Source: Tenrec ecaudatus
Taxonomy: Eukaryota > Chordata > Mammalia > Afrosoricida > Tenrecidae
Assembly: GCF_050624435.1 (NCBI RefSeq)
Contig: NC_134546.1
Coordinates: 18,313,001-18,377,000, forward strand
Length of the DNA stretch: 64,000 nucleotides
Direction of reading: 5' to 3'
The notes below the pieces were generated by a model, which saw only the letters and a program-made list of their open reading frames with translations, did no database searches and was not told where the DNA came from. Below, piece after piece: positions 38,801 to 50,800 of the stretch. A program made the translations under genes and the position numbers. Position 1 is the first letter of the stretch. The number at the start of each line of letters is the position of its first letter.

Positions 38801-41800
38801 GGTGTATTTCCTTGTAAAAATGGTCACCAATATACTGATCCTTCTTTTTCATTTTAACAGAAACAGTAGCAAGTCCAATGTGTTCTTTTGTACTCTATAT
38901 GAATCACCTCAAATTTGCCATTCTGAAATAAATCTCAATGTATTTTCTCTCAAAAATAGGGAAAGCAACATGCAGGGGGTGGACAGGGGATAAAAATAAA
39001 GCAAAGGCAGAATGAGGTATACAGTAAACTACAGTGTGTGTATGTGTGTGTGTGTGTTGTGATGGGAATAGAAACCATTAAGAACAGATATTTGTCTTTT
39101 CACACTGTGATGCCACAAGGACACAGAGGAAATCCATAAAGTAGTTAACTAGTAGGACATGTCAGGTATACACATGGATGGGTGTGAGACTGGACCGTGG
39201 GAATGCATGGCTTTTTCAAAGCCAAGTTAAATGTTTTTCAAAGATTATGTATTACTAAACTTACTCCATTTTTTTGGTAGAGAGGGAGAAGTGGCTTGGC
39301 ACAGCCTTGGGCTGATAATGGTGATCCCATCTCCTTTCCCTTGTCCGTTCCTGCCAAATGGAATATGAGGATTAACTGGCCTTGCTCTCAGCTACAGTTC
39401 GACTAGTTCACAGATGTAGCACCTTGCTTGAACCCAAACTCTCTATACATTCCAACTGACAGGAAATACAGAGAGTAGTGTTTTCATGGAGGAACATTTG
39501 GTAATTTCAAATGTGCATGACCTTTGATCTAGTAATCTATCTAAAGTTTATTTTGTGGAAGCTATTAGACTAGAAACAATGTGCTCATTACATATATACT
39601 GTATATACTTGTGTATATAAACTGAGTTTTCTGGCACATTTTTAATGCAGTTTTTGTGGTAAAAATTAGGTGCCTCGGCTGCTATTCAGGTAGGCTTATA
39701 CTCAAGTACATAAGGGATATATAATTTTATAATAAAAAATTATAAACACCTACTTTCCATAAATTAGATAAATTTCAAACAGTACATCTCTTCAGTGGCA
39801 TATATGTAGCTGTTCAATAGGATAAATGCATTGCTTTAAAAAGGCATTTATTATGAATTGTTGTAAGAGTTATAAAAGCCCCCAAAAATGATTTATTAAA
39901 AAAAGAACGCATTCATAATATATTAATAAAAAGGAGTCTTGGAGATCATGTCAAAGAACAGTGAAAATTAAGATTTGAGTATTATTTTATTTTATTTTCA
40001 TACATTAGTGATCATACGTAGTAACAACTCTATGAACTAGCCTTGTTTTGCCATATAGTGTATTATCTCAGGCCAGCTACCTCGTAGTGGCTCAAATTTT
40101 ATGCTCTGGTTACCACCTGAGTTGCATGTCCCCAAATGTGAGCTGGAATCTTACCCCCTGTGCCTGTTGAAAACAGGGGTTTTTTGGATAATGTAACTCG
40201 GACCATGCACATCCAAGACGGTGGGCTCTAAATCTAATCTACCATCTGAGTGACACACAGAGCAGATTAGACAGAGATATGCAAGCCAAAAAAGGCTAAC
40301 GAGAGACGCTGCTTTGGACATTAAGCTATCAGAACTGTGAGAAAATGTTCTTTAAAATGTGCCCCGCCTTGCCCTAACTTGTGGTATTTCTGTTACAGTA
40401 GCACTAGGAAAGGAGCGCTGGTGACGTAGGAAGTTACACCTTGGGCTGCTGACCACAAGGTCGCTAGTTTGAAACCACCAGCCACTCTGCAAGAGAAAGA
40501 CAAGAATTGTTACTGCCATAAAGATTTCCAGCCTGGGAAAAGAAAGCACATGTTCTGTGAATGATGAGGGCAACAAGTGTACAAATGTGCTTGACACATG
40601 GATGGATGGATGGATGGATGGATGGATGGATGGATGGATGGATTGTGAGAAGAGTTGTACGATCCGCCGATAAAATGGTTTAAAAAACAACAAGAACAAA
40701 AGCAAAAAAAAAAAAAAAAGATTTCCAGGCTGGGTAAACCAGAGGGGCAATTCTACTCAGTACAATAGGAAGCGATGTGTCAGAATTGACTCAATGGCAG
40801 TGAGTCTGGCTTTTGAACACTAGAAAATGAAGACATATCAATAATGAGAGGCTGAGTGTGTGTGTGATGATCTACAATATCACAGGGCTATTCTAAGAAT
40901 GAGGCAAAACTTATAAAAACACTTTGCAAATTCGAATTTGCTAAACAGGGAGCCTTATAAAAGTTAGTGGGGAAAAAAGTGAAAACAAAAAAGTTGGTGG
41001 AAAAATTCCATTCTCTCTCAATTCCAGTTTTCCATGAACTTTCTGATGAACACCTACCAGGTCAGTGATTCAAACCCACCAGCCACTCTGCAAAAGAAAG
41101 ATGAAGCAGTTGTGCTCTGTACTATAAGGTCACTATGAATCGGAGTAAATTTGATAGCAGTGGGTTTGTATTTTTGGTTTTCTTTCTCTGTCCCCTTCTG
41201 AACCAGAACCAAGTAGTTCAATATGGTCTCTTAGCAATTAGAAAACGTCACATTTCACTCAGTGTAACTCCATCAAATGGCTTTTTTCACTCCTGAATCA
41301 GAATCATTAAGCTTAGTTATCAATAAGTCATGAAACTACATTGATGCAATTACTACTTCTAGTCAGCAGTTCCCCTCCCCCTATATTTTGTAGTAACTCC
41401 TAAATACATTAACCACAGTCACAACCTCAACCTTCTCTCAGCAGATGAATTCACTTTTTAGATCAAATTTATCTTAAATTTACCTCATCTTCCCTTTCAA
41501 CTTTAAAAAGTTCTCAAAACCTCTTTCATTTTTACCTCTCTCCCCAGGTGAACATTTCCTCTCACACGCCTAACCTCCAACTCCTCTCTCAAACTTCAGA
41601 GTAGGCAACCTCCTTAACGGCAAGGCCATTTTACAGGCTGCATTCCTGTGCACCACTGTATAGAACTATATAATACAGACGCTGTCAAAGAGTTCTTGAA
41701 ACTCCTTTTGTAAAGATTCATCGGCTCAGAAACCCTAAGGAGCTGTTCTGCTCTGTCCTATAGGGTCACTATGAGTCAGGGTCAACTTGACGGCAGTGGG

Positions 41801-44800
41801 TTTTCTTACTCTCTGCCATGTTTGTTCTGAGCCATAACCAAGTAGTTCAATAGGGTCACTTAGCAACCTAGAAAAACTCATGTCACCTGCATAACTCCAT
41901 CAACTGATTCCTTCACTCCTGAATCAGGGCTGAAGACTATGTCAGATTCCTTGAAACTCCTCTTGGGTTCTGTGAAAAACTGTAGTTCTATACCCCCAAC
42001 TGTCTACTGAAGGCGAGTAAGAACTGCATGCACCTGTTCAAAGGTAAGCCCTTTCCCCCATATCAAACTTAACACCTGTAAGCAGGAATTCAGGCTCAAA
42101 ACAAAGCAACCAAATAACCCATAAGTTTCCCCTACTGGTCCTTATTTCTGTCAATAGACTATTTCACTCTCTCAGGCAACACCTCATGCCAGTCATTCTT
42201 CACTTCTCAACCATCAGTCAGTTCTGTTGACTCGCCCTTCCTAGCCCTCCATCACCTTGCTCCTGGATCACTATACTGGGTTACTGAATAGAAATTAATT
42301 CCTCTCTCATCACTAGTCTCTGCTTCCTATAATCTAATCTACACAGTGCTGTCACATTAATCTTTCTAATGGAATGTTTCATTACTTGAACTTTCCATCA
42401 GTTCTTACTGAATACAGGCTAATTCCAAACCACATTAACAGGGAATTAATTTAAGGCACTCAGTCATCATTCCTCCCCACCTCTACAACCATCTCCTCTC
42501 AGAGCATTCCCCAAGAAACTGACTTCCCCACCTTCACAAAGGTAAAGTGAATAGCTGTCTCAAAACCTTTCTCATATCCCTCCTTTGAATACTTCTTTCT
42601 CTTACTTCCCTCCGCCCCATTTATGTGTTACAGATTTCCTTAGGTTCCTGCTAAAGCAGCAGTTCTCAACCTGGGGGCCATGACGCCTTTGGTGGGTCAA
42701 ATGACCCTTTTCACAGGGGTCCTAGAAACCAAGACACTGCTCACATGCAAATACGCCCACGTATGGGATTCACCACAACATGAGGCATTATTAAAGGTTT
42801 GCGGCATTAGGATGGTTGAGAACCACTATGCTAAAGACTAATAAACACTGTATTCAACTGTTCAGCTGTATATACAAATTCATACAGGTAAGCAAATCTC
42901 TTTTGTACCCAGAGAACTGCCTGTATTTTATGGCCATTCCTTAATGGCCATACAGTATTTAATGCCTATAGAGGCCCGGAATGTGTGTCCTTGTGGTGCC
43001 ATAAGATAAGCAATGGTCTGTTTGCTAACTGCAAGGCTAATGGGTTCAAAACCACCAGCTGCTACTCAGGAAAAAGATGAGGCGATCTGCTGCTGTAAAG
43101 ATGTACAGTCTGAGGAAGCACCGTATAGACTCGTGTAGAAGCCGAGTTTTCCAGTACATTTTAAATGCAGTTTCTGTGGTAAAATTAGGTGCCTTGGCTG
43201 ATATTCGGGTCAGCTTTTTAAAAAAATCATTTTATTGGGGGCTCGTACAACTCTCATCACAATCCATACATCCATCCATTTTATCAAGCACATTTGTACA
43301 TTTGTTGCCATCATCATTCTCAAAACATTTGCCTTCTGTTTGAGCCCTGGGTATCAGCTCCTCATTCCCGCCCTACCCTGCTCCCCACTCAGGTCAGTTT
43401 ATACTCGAGTATATATATTGCTATGAATGAGAATCGACTGGACAGCAGTTTAGTTTTTTGTTGTTTTTTTTTAATCCCACTGTAACTGACATTTAACATA
43501 TGCTATATTGTATTGTTATACAACATTCCACTGGGGAGGAAGGAGAAGTGCTCCTAGCTCCAAATTAAGGTTGCAAAGCACATTGAAAGCAAAGCACATA
43601 TTACTTCTCTTTACAGCTCTGGGGCCTACCATTGATGGACAAGGACTTCTGTTTGTTTATAATGGTAAGTTCCCAGATGCTTTCTCAGACAGCTACTTAA
43701 AGGAAACCTCCCCCTCCTCCATTTCCTAAACACAGAGACACACTAACCCTGAGCTGGTCTGGAGGGGTGACCCATAGAACAACACACATCAGCTGAGTCC
43801 TGGCTCATGAGAACCACCTTGATAATAAAATAAACCTTCGTGAGGTATTTTTTTAAGATGAGTTTTTAAAAATTATTACAATATTATCTTACAATAGGGT
43901 CATAATGAATCAGAATTGACTCAATAGCAATAAATATGTTGCTCCTTAGAAGTGAGGAGGGCTCCCCTCAAGTGCTTTGGATACGTTACCAGGTCCCTGG
44001 AAAGGGGCATCATGCTTGGTAGAGTAGAGGTTCAGGGAGGAATAGGAAGACCTCAATGAGTGGCTACAATGGCTCAAAGTTAACAATTGTGAGGATGGTG
44101 CAGGGCCAGGCAGTGTTTCCTTCTACTGTACATTGGGTGGCTACAAGTCAGAGCCCACCTGGCAACACTTAACAGCAGTTGCACGGTCACAAGTGAGAAT
44201 CACCTTCATGGGAACTACCACCAGTGTCTCACCATATACTGACAAAGGCACCCTCGGGCTGTAGTGGTTACAGACTGGTCTGCCAATCGAAAGGCTAGCA
44301 GTCTGAAACCACCAGCTGCTTCCCAAGAAAGATTAGGTTTTCTACTCCTGTAAAAACTCAATAGTCTCTAAAACCCACAGACAGGGTCACTATGAGTCAG
44401 AATAGATTTGATGGCAGTGTGCTGTTTGTGCCTTTGGGGGGTACGTACGTGTGAGGGGGTAGCTATATGTTTACAGATACAAATCAATGTGCTCACTAGT
44501 AACCAAAAATCGGTGGCTTGAGTCCACAGAAATACCTGGTCATCTTTTCCCCAAAAGTCAGCCATTGAAAACCCTAGAGGGCAGTGGTTCTCAACCTTCC
44601 TAATGCCATGATCCTCTAATACAGTTCCTCATGTTGTGGTGACCCCCAACCATAAAATTATTTTTGTTGCTACTTCATTACTGTCATTTTGCTAGTTATG
44701 AATCGGCGACCCCTGTGAAAGGGTCGTTTGACCCCCAAAGGGGTAGATACCCACAGGTTGCGAATCGCTACCTAATGAGCACAGTTCTACTCTAACACAT

Positions 44801-47800
44801 GAAATTGCCATGAGTTTGGGGTTTTAAAAATAATTTTATTGGGGGCTCTTACAACTCTGATCACAACCCATACATACATACACACACATACATACATATA
44901 TTGTGTCAAGCACATTTGTACTTAAGTTGCCTTCATCATGTTCAAAGCATTTTCTTTCCACTTGAGCCCTTGGTATCAGCTCATTTCCCTCCTCCCCCAC
45001 CCTCCCTCCCTCATGAACCCTTGATAATTTATAAATTATTTTTTTCATGCCTTACACTGTCCGGATGTCTTCCTTCACCCACTTTTCTGTCCCACCAGGG
45101 AGGGGGTTTTATGTAGATCATTGATCGGTTGGTCCCCCCCCCCACTTTACCCTCCTGGTATCGCTGCTCTCATTATTGGTCCTGAGGGTTTTATCTGTCC
45201 AGGATGCCCTGTGTTTCCAGCTCTTATCTATCTGTACCCATTGTGCATGTTCTGGTGTAGCCAGATTTGAAAGGTAGAATTGAGGTCATAATAGTGTGGG
45301 GGGCGGGGAGGAAGCATTAAAGAGCTAGAGGACAGTTGGATGTTTCATGAGCCATGAGTTCTAACCCACTAGACAGCAACATTTTTGCCTTATGTGCTTA
45401 TTTCTTCTCGAAGCAGCCCACAATGGCTTCAGGTCTTTCTCAGCTTAAAACTAATAGCTCAGAAACATCTGAATTTTTTTTTCTGAGTCTCACCATCTAG
45501 TGTACTGTCCACACAAGCTAAATTATTTCTGATCATTCACAAATATCGCATTACGCCTAACACTTGAGAGGATCATATTCTCAAGGATATTCCTGTAATT
45601 GGATTAATGTTTCATTTTCCAAGAGCTCAACATAATGTAGGAGCCTAATGAAGGACAGTGACTGAGGTAGTTAATTGTGCCAACCTGGCTGATAAACACA
45701 TGTGGGGTTAATTGAGGGTGATAAATATGTGGGGTTAACTGAACACCTATGGAGTTCTCAGGTCTCTTGCTCTGTGATGGTCGACCAGGGTGCAGCTGCC
45801 TTAACCAGTTCCCTGCTTCAGCTGGCCAGTCTCACTCTCACTTCCTGCCAGACATCCCCAAGGAGAAGCCACATAGACCTACCCTGATGCAGCCCTGGGT
45901 GCTGGAGCAGCCGTGTGGAGGCCCCTGCCAATGCTGAGAGGCTTATACACCCACTGACTCAGCATTCCTCCTGCAGTCAGCATCATTGCGTGTGTTTAGT
46001 GAGATGGAGGACTTTGTGGATTGGTGGCGGGCATATGGGCTAATGTTGAACTTGTGGTCTTGGGTAGCACTGAGTTGGGATGTTTTCTTGATGCACACTT
46101 AACCTTTATATAAAACTCTCATACATGAATTTCTGTGGATTTGTTTCGCTAATGCACCCAGACTAACACAGTGATAATTTCATCTATATGTAATCATTAA
46201 TAAAACTGCAAACAATACTGAACCTAAGACTGTTGTTAGGTGCCACTGAGTGAGTTCCAAACCATAACAACCCAATGTACAACAGAGCAAAACACTGTTC
46301 TAATGTTGGAGCCCATTGTTGCAGCCACTTTATCCATCTCCCTAGTCTAGGGCCTTCCTCTTTTTCACTGCCCCTCTACTGTACCAAGCATGATGTCTTT
46401 CTCCAGGGACTGGTCTTTTCTGATTACATGTCCAAAGTACATGAGATGAAGTCTTGTCATCTTTGCTTGTAAGAAGCATTCTTGGCTGTATTTCTTTCTA
46501 AGATAAAATTTGTTTGCTCTTTGGCAGTCCATGGTACCTTCAACATTCTTACTACGATTAATAACCATAAAGGGGCATACTGTTTACTTACATTTACTAA
46601 AAGTACCTATCATCCTTAGTTGTCTTACCTGTAAGCTCTACACACACAAAACATATACCCCAATCTCCCCAAAACATTGTTTTTAAAGGTCATTGTCTTT
46701 TGACCAATAGAACTCTCTTTCCCCTTAAAGGATGTGTGGAATATCTAGTAGTTTCACCATTATAATACATTCCTGGCCAAGACTGGCAGGCTGTACCTCT
46801 CACTGTATGTTTGCGTGGAAAAGGGTCATATTGAGAATGTACAGGCTCAGTGGCTCTTGTCACTTACTCTTAAGTCAATTCTGACTCATGTTGACCCTGT
46901 TTGTGCACATACTACTCCAGTGAGTTTTCAAGGCTGTGACCAACCTTTCAGAAGCAAATACATCTCCTAGTGTTTTTTCTGAAACTCTTGTAGAAGTGTT
47001 TTTAAGAGCCAACTTTTCAGTTAAAAGCTGAGCTATATAGCAGATTGAACTACTGACTATAATGGTGGTAGACTCACTAAAGAAAATTGAGCATTTTTCT
47101 TTCTATAGCAATGTAATATAATGCTGACTAGATTGCGGACTTGCTACATATTGATTTCAGAAGATTTTAGATTTAGAGTTTCTTAACTTAGACCAATCTT
47201 AAAAAAATTTTATTACAAATTTGAAGTTTTACAAAGCAAATTAGTTTTCCATTCAACAATTCATACACATTTGTTTCATGTCAGATTATAATCCCCACAA
47301 TGTAACATCACTTACTCTCTCCGTTTCCTCCTCCTTTCTTAACCCTTCCTGCTTACCTCTTAATCCTTCCCTTCCCTCTTTTTTTTAAAACTCAAGATAT
47401 TTTCATGTTGGGTTTGATAAGTGGTTTAAACTACTGAATACAAAATGATCTGAATGTAAACCCTTCACCTAATTTCACAATTTAAAAACTGTTATAAACA
47501 AGCATTTTATGTTTTGGGGCCCCAAAACATAACCTTTCTTAACCCTTCCTGAACTTTGTCCTTGGGAAAATGCTACTCTTTTGATCTCAAATGGTTGATT
47601 CTTTAAGGTAGATTATCTTATGTTAGATATATTTGCCTTTTAATCAATCTCTTTAAAGTATAAGTTCTGTCTTAAAAGGTGACCACAATCAAGTTAAAGG
47701 GACTATATAAGTAATTTTTTAAAACTTGCCACAAAGTACGGCCCCAGATAGGTTCACTGGTAAATTCCACCAATATCTGAAGAATATCAACCCTTCACAA

Positions 47801-50800
47801 ACGTCACAAAAACAGGAGAGAACACTGATAGCTAAGAAACATTTGAGTTACTACCCCAGTGCCCAAACCAGTCAAATATGAGGAGGCTAAAAAAAGTTCA
47901 TGGACAAATTCCATTTTTCCATAACTTTTTGAAGAACCATCATAGATCACAAGAAAATTACAAATTATATATATTTATTTTTAAGAGAAGCTTTTCATTG
48001 TGAATTAAGTAGAGGGACTTAACATTTCAGAGTATCATTTTTTTAATCAACAACTGCTCAAACCTTCGAAGAGCTTGTCCCATGGGGGCCCCCTCCCCAC
48101 CCCCACCCCTTTCACCCTCCTTCTAAGATTTAGCTTCTCCTTCATCCAAGACAACAGCCAGCTATATATCACCTCTAGTCTAAGGCTTCCTTACCACCAC
48201 CACCCCAGTCCTGGCAACCTTCAAAGTCTGTTTCTTTTGTTAAGAAAACCTTTGTCCTGGCCTGGCCTTTTCTTTTCTAACAGTGGTCTCATACTACAAT
48301 ATTTCCCCTTTGGTGACTGACTGTAACTTCACTCAGCATGTCCTCCAAATCCGTCCATGTCATGAGGTGTTTCAGTTTCACAAATAAATAATTCGCGTAA
48401 ATACAGACACATAATCCTCAAGATAATGCCAAGCCAAATTCAGCAACATACAGAAATTATTATATGACCAAGTGGCATTTATTTCAAGAATGCAGTTGTT
48501 CTGGCATCCAAAACATTAATGAAATATACCATATCAATAGCCTAAAGGACAAAAAAAAAACCCACCCGTGATTATTTCTACAGATAAAGTTCATTTGACA
48601 AAATGCAACACATTCAAGATTAAAACACTCAATAACCCACAAACAATATTTCCTCAACCTGACAAGAGTGCATCCATAAAAATGCAAATAGCATCACACT
48701 TAATGGTGAAAGTGTGAATGTTTCCCCCCACAGGTAATAAAAATCCATCTCTATACAGATGACACACGCTCAGATATAGTAAATCTCAAGGAACCCACTA
48801 AAAAACTAACAAATGAGTTCAACAAGTTGCAGGGCACAAGATCAATATAGAGATAGCCAGTAGCAATAAAAATATTCAATTATGAAAGCAATTCCATTTA
48901 CAGTAGCATCAAAATTTTTTTATTATAAAATTTGTATTCTGTACCTACAAAAGCATTGGGAGAATTGAAAATGTTTGAAGATGTACAACTGGAAGATTAA
49001 ATACTATTAAGACAGCAAGGTTTTTTAGATTCAACAATCCGGGGTACCTTTTGTATAGAAATCAACCAGCTAACCCTAAGACTCCGTTGGAAAGTAGGGA
49101 CCCCAGAGAAGCAACGGAGGGTGAGGACTCAGCAGTCAAGCAGTGTGATGCTGAAGGAGAGGCGCCTAGAGTAAGGAAACAGAATCGAGAGTCCAGAAAC
49201 GAGTCTCAACATTGATGATCCATCGATTTTTGAAAATGGTGTCAAGATAATTCAATGGAGTAAAGAACTGACTTTCAACAAATAGTTCTAGACAAATGAA
49301 TAGCCATGTGCAAAAAAAAAAAGTTGAACCCTTATCCATACACAAAAACTAACTCAAAATGAATCATGAATGTCAATGGAAACAACAGAAAATTATAAAA
49401 CCTTTAGAGGACACATAAGAGCAAATAAGTTGTGATGTTTGGTTAGTTCAACTTTTCTTAGAAAAAACACAAGCAACAAAAAGTGTTCTTCAAACAACAC
49501 CATCAAGAAAGTTCTGGAAAGGACAACTCATAAAATGGGGGGGGAGGGGGAAATATGCACCAATCATATTACCTCATAATGGACTTGTAGTGAGAATATA
49601 TACAGAACTCTTATAACTCAACAAAAAAACAAAAAAGAATAGAAAACTAATCCAATTAAATAGGAGCAAAAATTCTATATAGACATTTCACTAAGATCTA
49701 CAAGTGGTGAAGCAGCTCAAGAAAAGTTGTTCAATATTACTAGCCATCAGGGAAATGCAAATCAAAACCACAATTAGGTACTACTTCACAGCCAGTAGAA
49801 CACGTATAAGAAAAAATGGTAAGTGTTATGGGGATGTGAAGAAACAAGAATCCTCATACATTGCTAGTGAAAATGTAAAATGGTAATAATCCCTTTAAGA
49901 AAATGTTTGGCAGTTTCTCAGAGGATTTACTACAGGAGCCAGGTGTATCTTCATCAAGCATCCCAGAGGAAAAGAAAACCTATGTCCACACAATTTGTAC
50001 GTGACTGTTCATAGTATGATTCGCAACAGCTGAAATGTGGAAATCCAAATGTCCATTAACTTACGACTGGATAAACAGATCATGGTATATCTATACAAAT
50101 GAATGTATCTTCTTTAAAAAAGAATAAAGTACTAAAAAAATAATGTACTGCTTCGTGCCACAGGGATACCCTTGAAAATATCATGCTTCACGAAAATGCT
50201 AAGCAATCCATAAATACAGAAAGATTAGTGGGTGCCAAGGGCTAAGAAAAAAAGTGGGGGTTATGGGAGCTAATTGCTAATGAGTATATAGAAAAAAACA
50301 AAAAACCCACTTCCATGAAGTAGTGACCCTAATAAGGCAGGGCAGAACTGCTCCTGTGAGTTAAGACAGTTACAAGAGTAGAAAGCCCACTCTTTCTCCC
50401 AAGAAGCAGCTGGTGGCTTCACACTGCTGACCTTGCAAATAATGACTGCTATGCTAGACTAGAGTCCTGGTGGCAGAGTGGGCTGCTAACCACAAAGTTA
50501 GCAGCTGGGAACTACCAAACCTCCACAGTAGAAAGCTAGAGGTCATCTCCTCTCACACAGTTACAGCCTAGGGAACTGCAGGGGCAGTCCTACTGTGTCA
50601 TGTAAGTTACTATGTGTCACAATTGACGAAATGGTAGGTTTTTTGTTTGGGCTCAATGGTTGGGCTCATGAATATTCTAAAAACTGACCAAAATTTGCAT
50701 TTTAGAGGGTGAATTTTATGGTATATAAATGTCTCCATTTTTAAAATAGAATGAAGTTATATGTGTGACATGAATGAACTTTGAAAATATTATGCTAAGA

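Larger units (their letters stand above)
40407..40815 (+). repeat. AfroSINE split by an L1 insertion
   Basis: The head (GGAGCGCTGGTGACGTAGGA) through AAGATTTCCAGCCTGGG is at 40,407-40,540. The tail resumes at 40,718 with AAAGATTTCCAGGCTGGG and ends ACTCAATGGCAGTGAGTC. Confidence 0.85.
42985..43475 (+). repeat. AfroSINE interrupted by a MITE-like element
   Basis: The SINE head and body lie at 42,985-43,118 (GGTTCAAAACCACCAGCTGC, GTAAAGATGTACAGTCTG). The tail resumes at about 43,418 (CTATGAATGAGAATCGACTG). Confidence 0.8.

Noticed and set aside
40597-40642. Regular short repeats as a possible CRISPR-like array
   Set aside because: A simple GGAT microsatellite without spacers, in a mammalian intron.
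48420-50260. Coding potential for reverse transcriptase
   Set aside because: The L1 is ancient, with many stops and frameshifts, and no functional frame remains.
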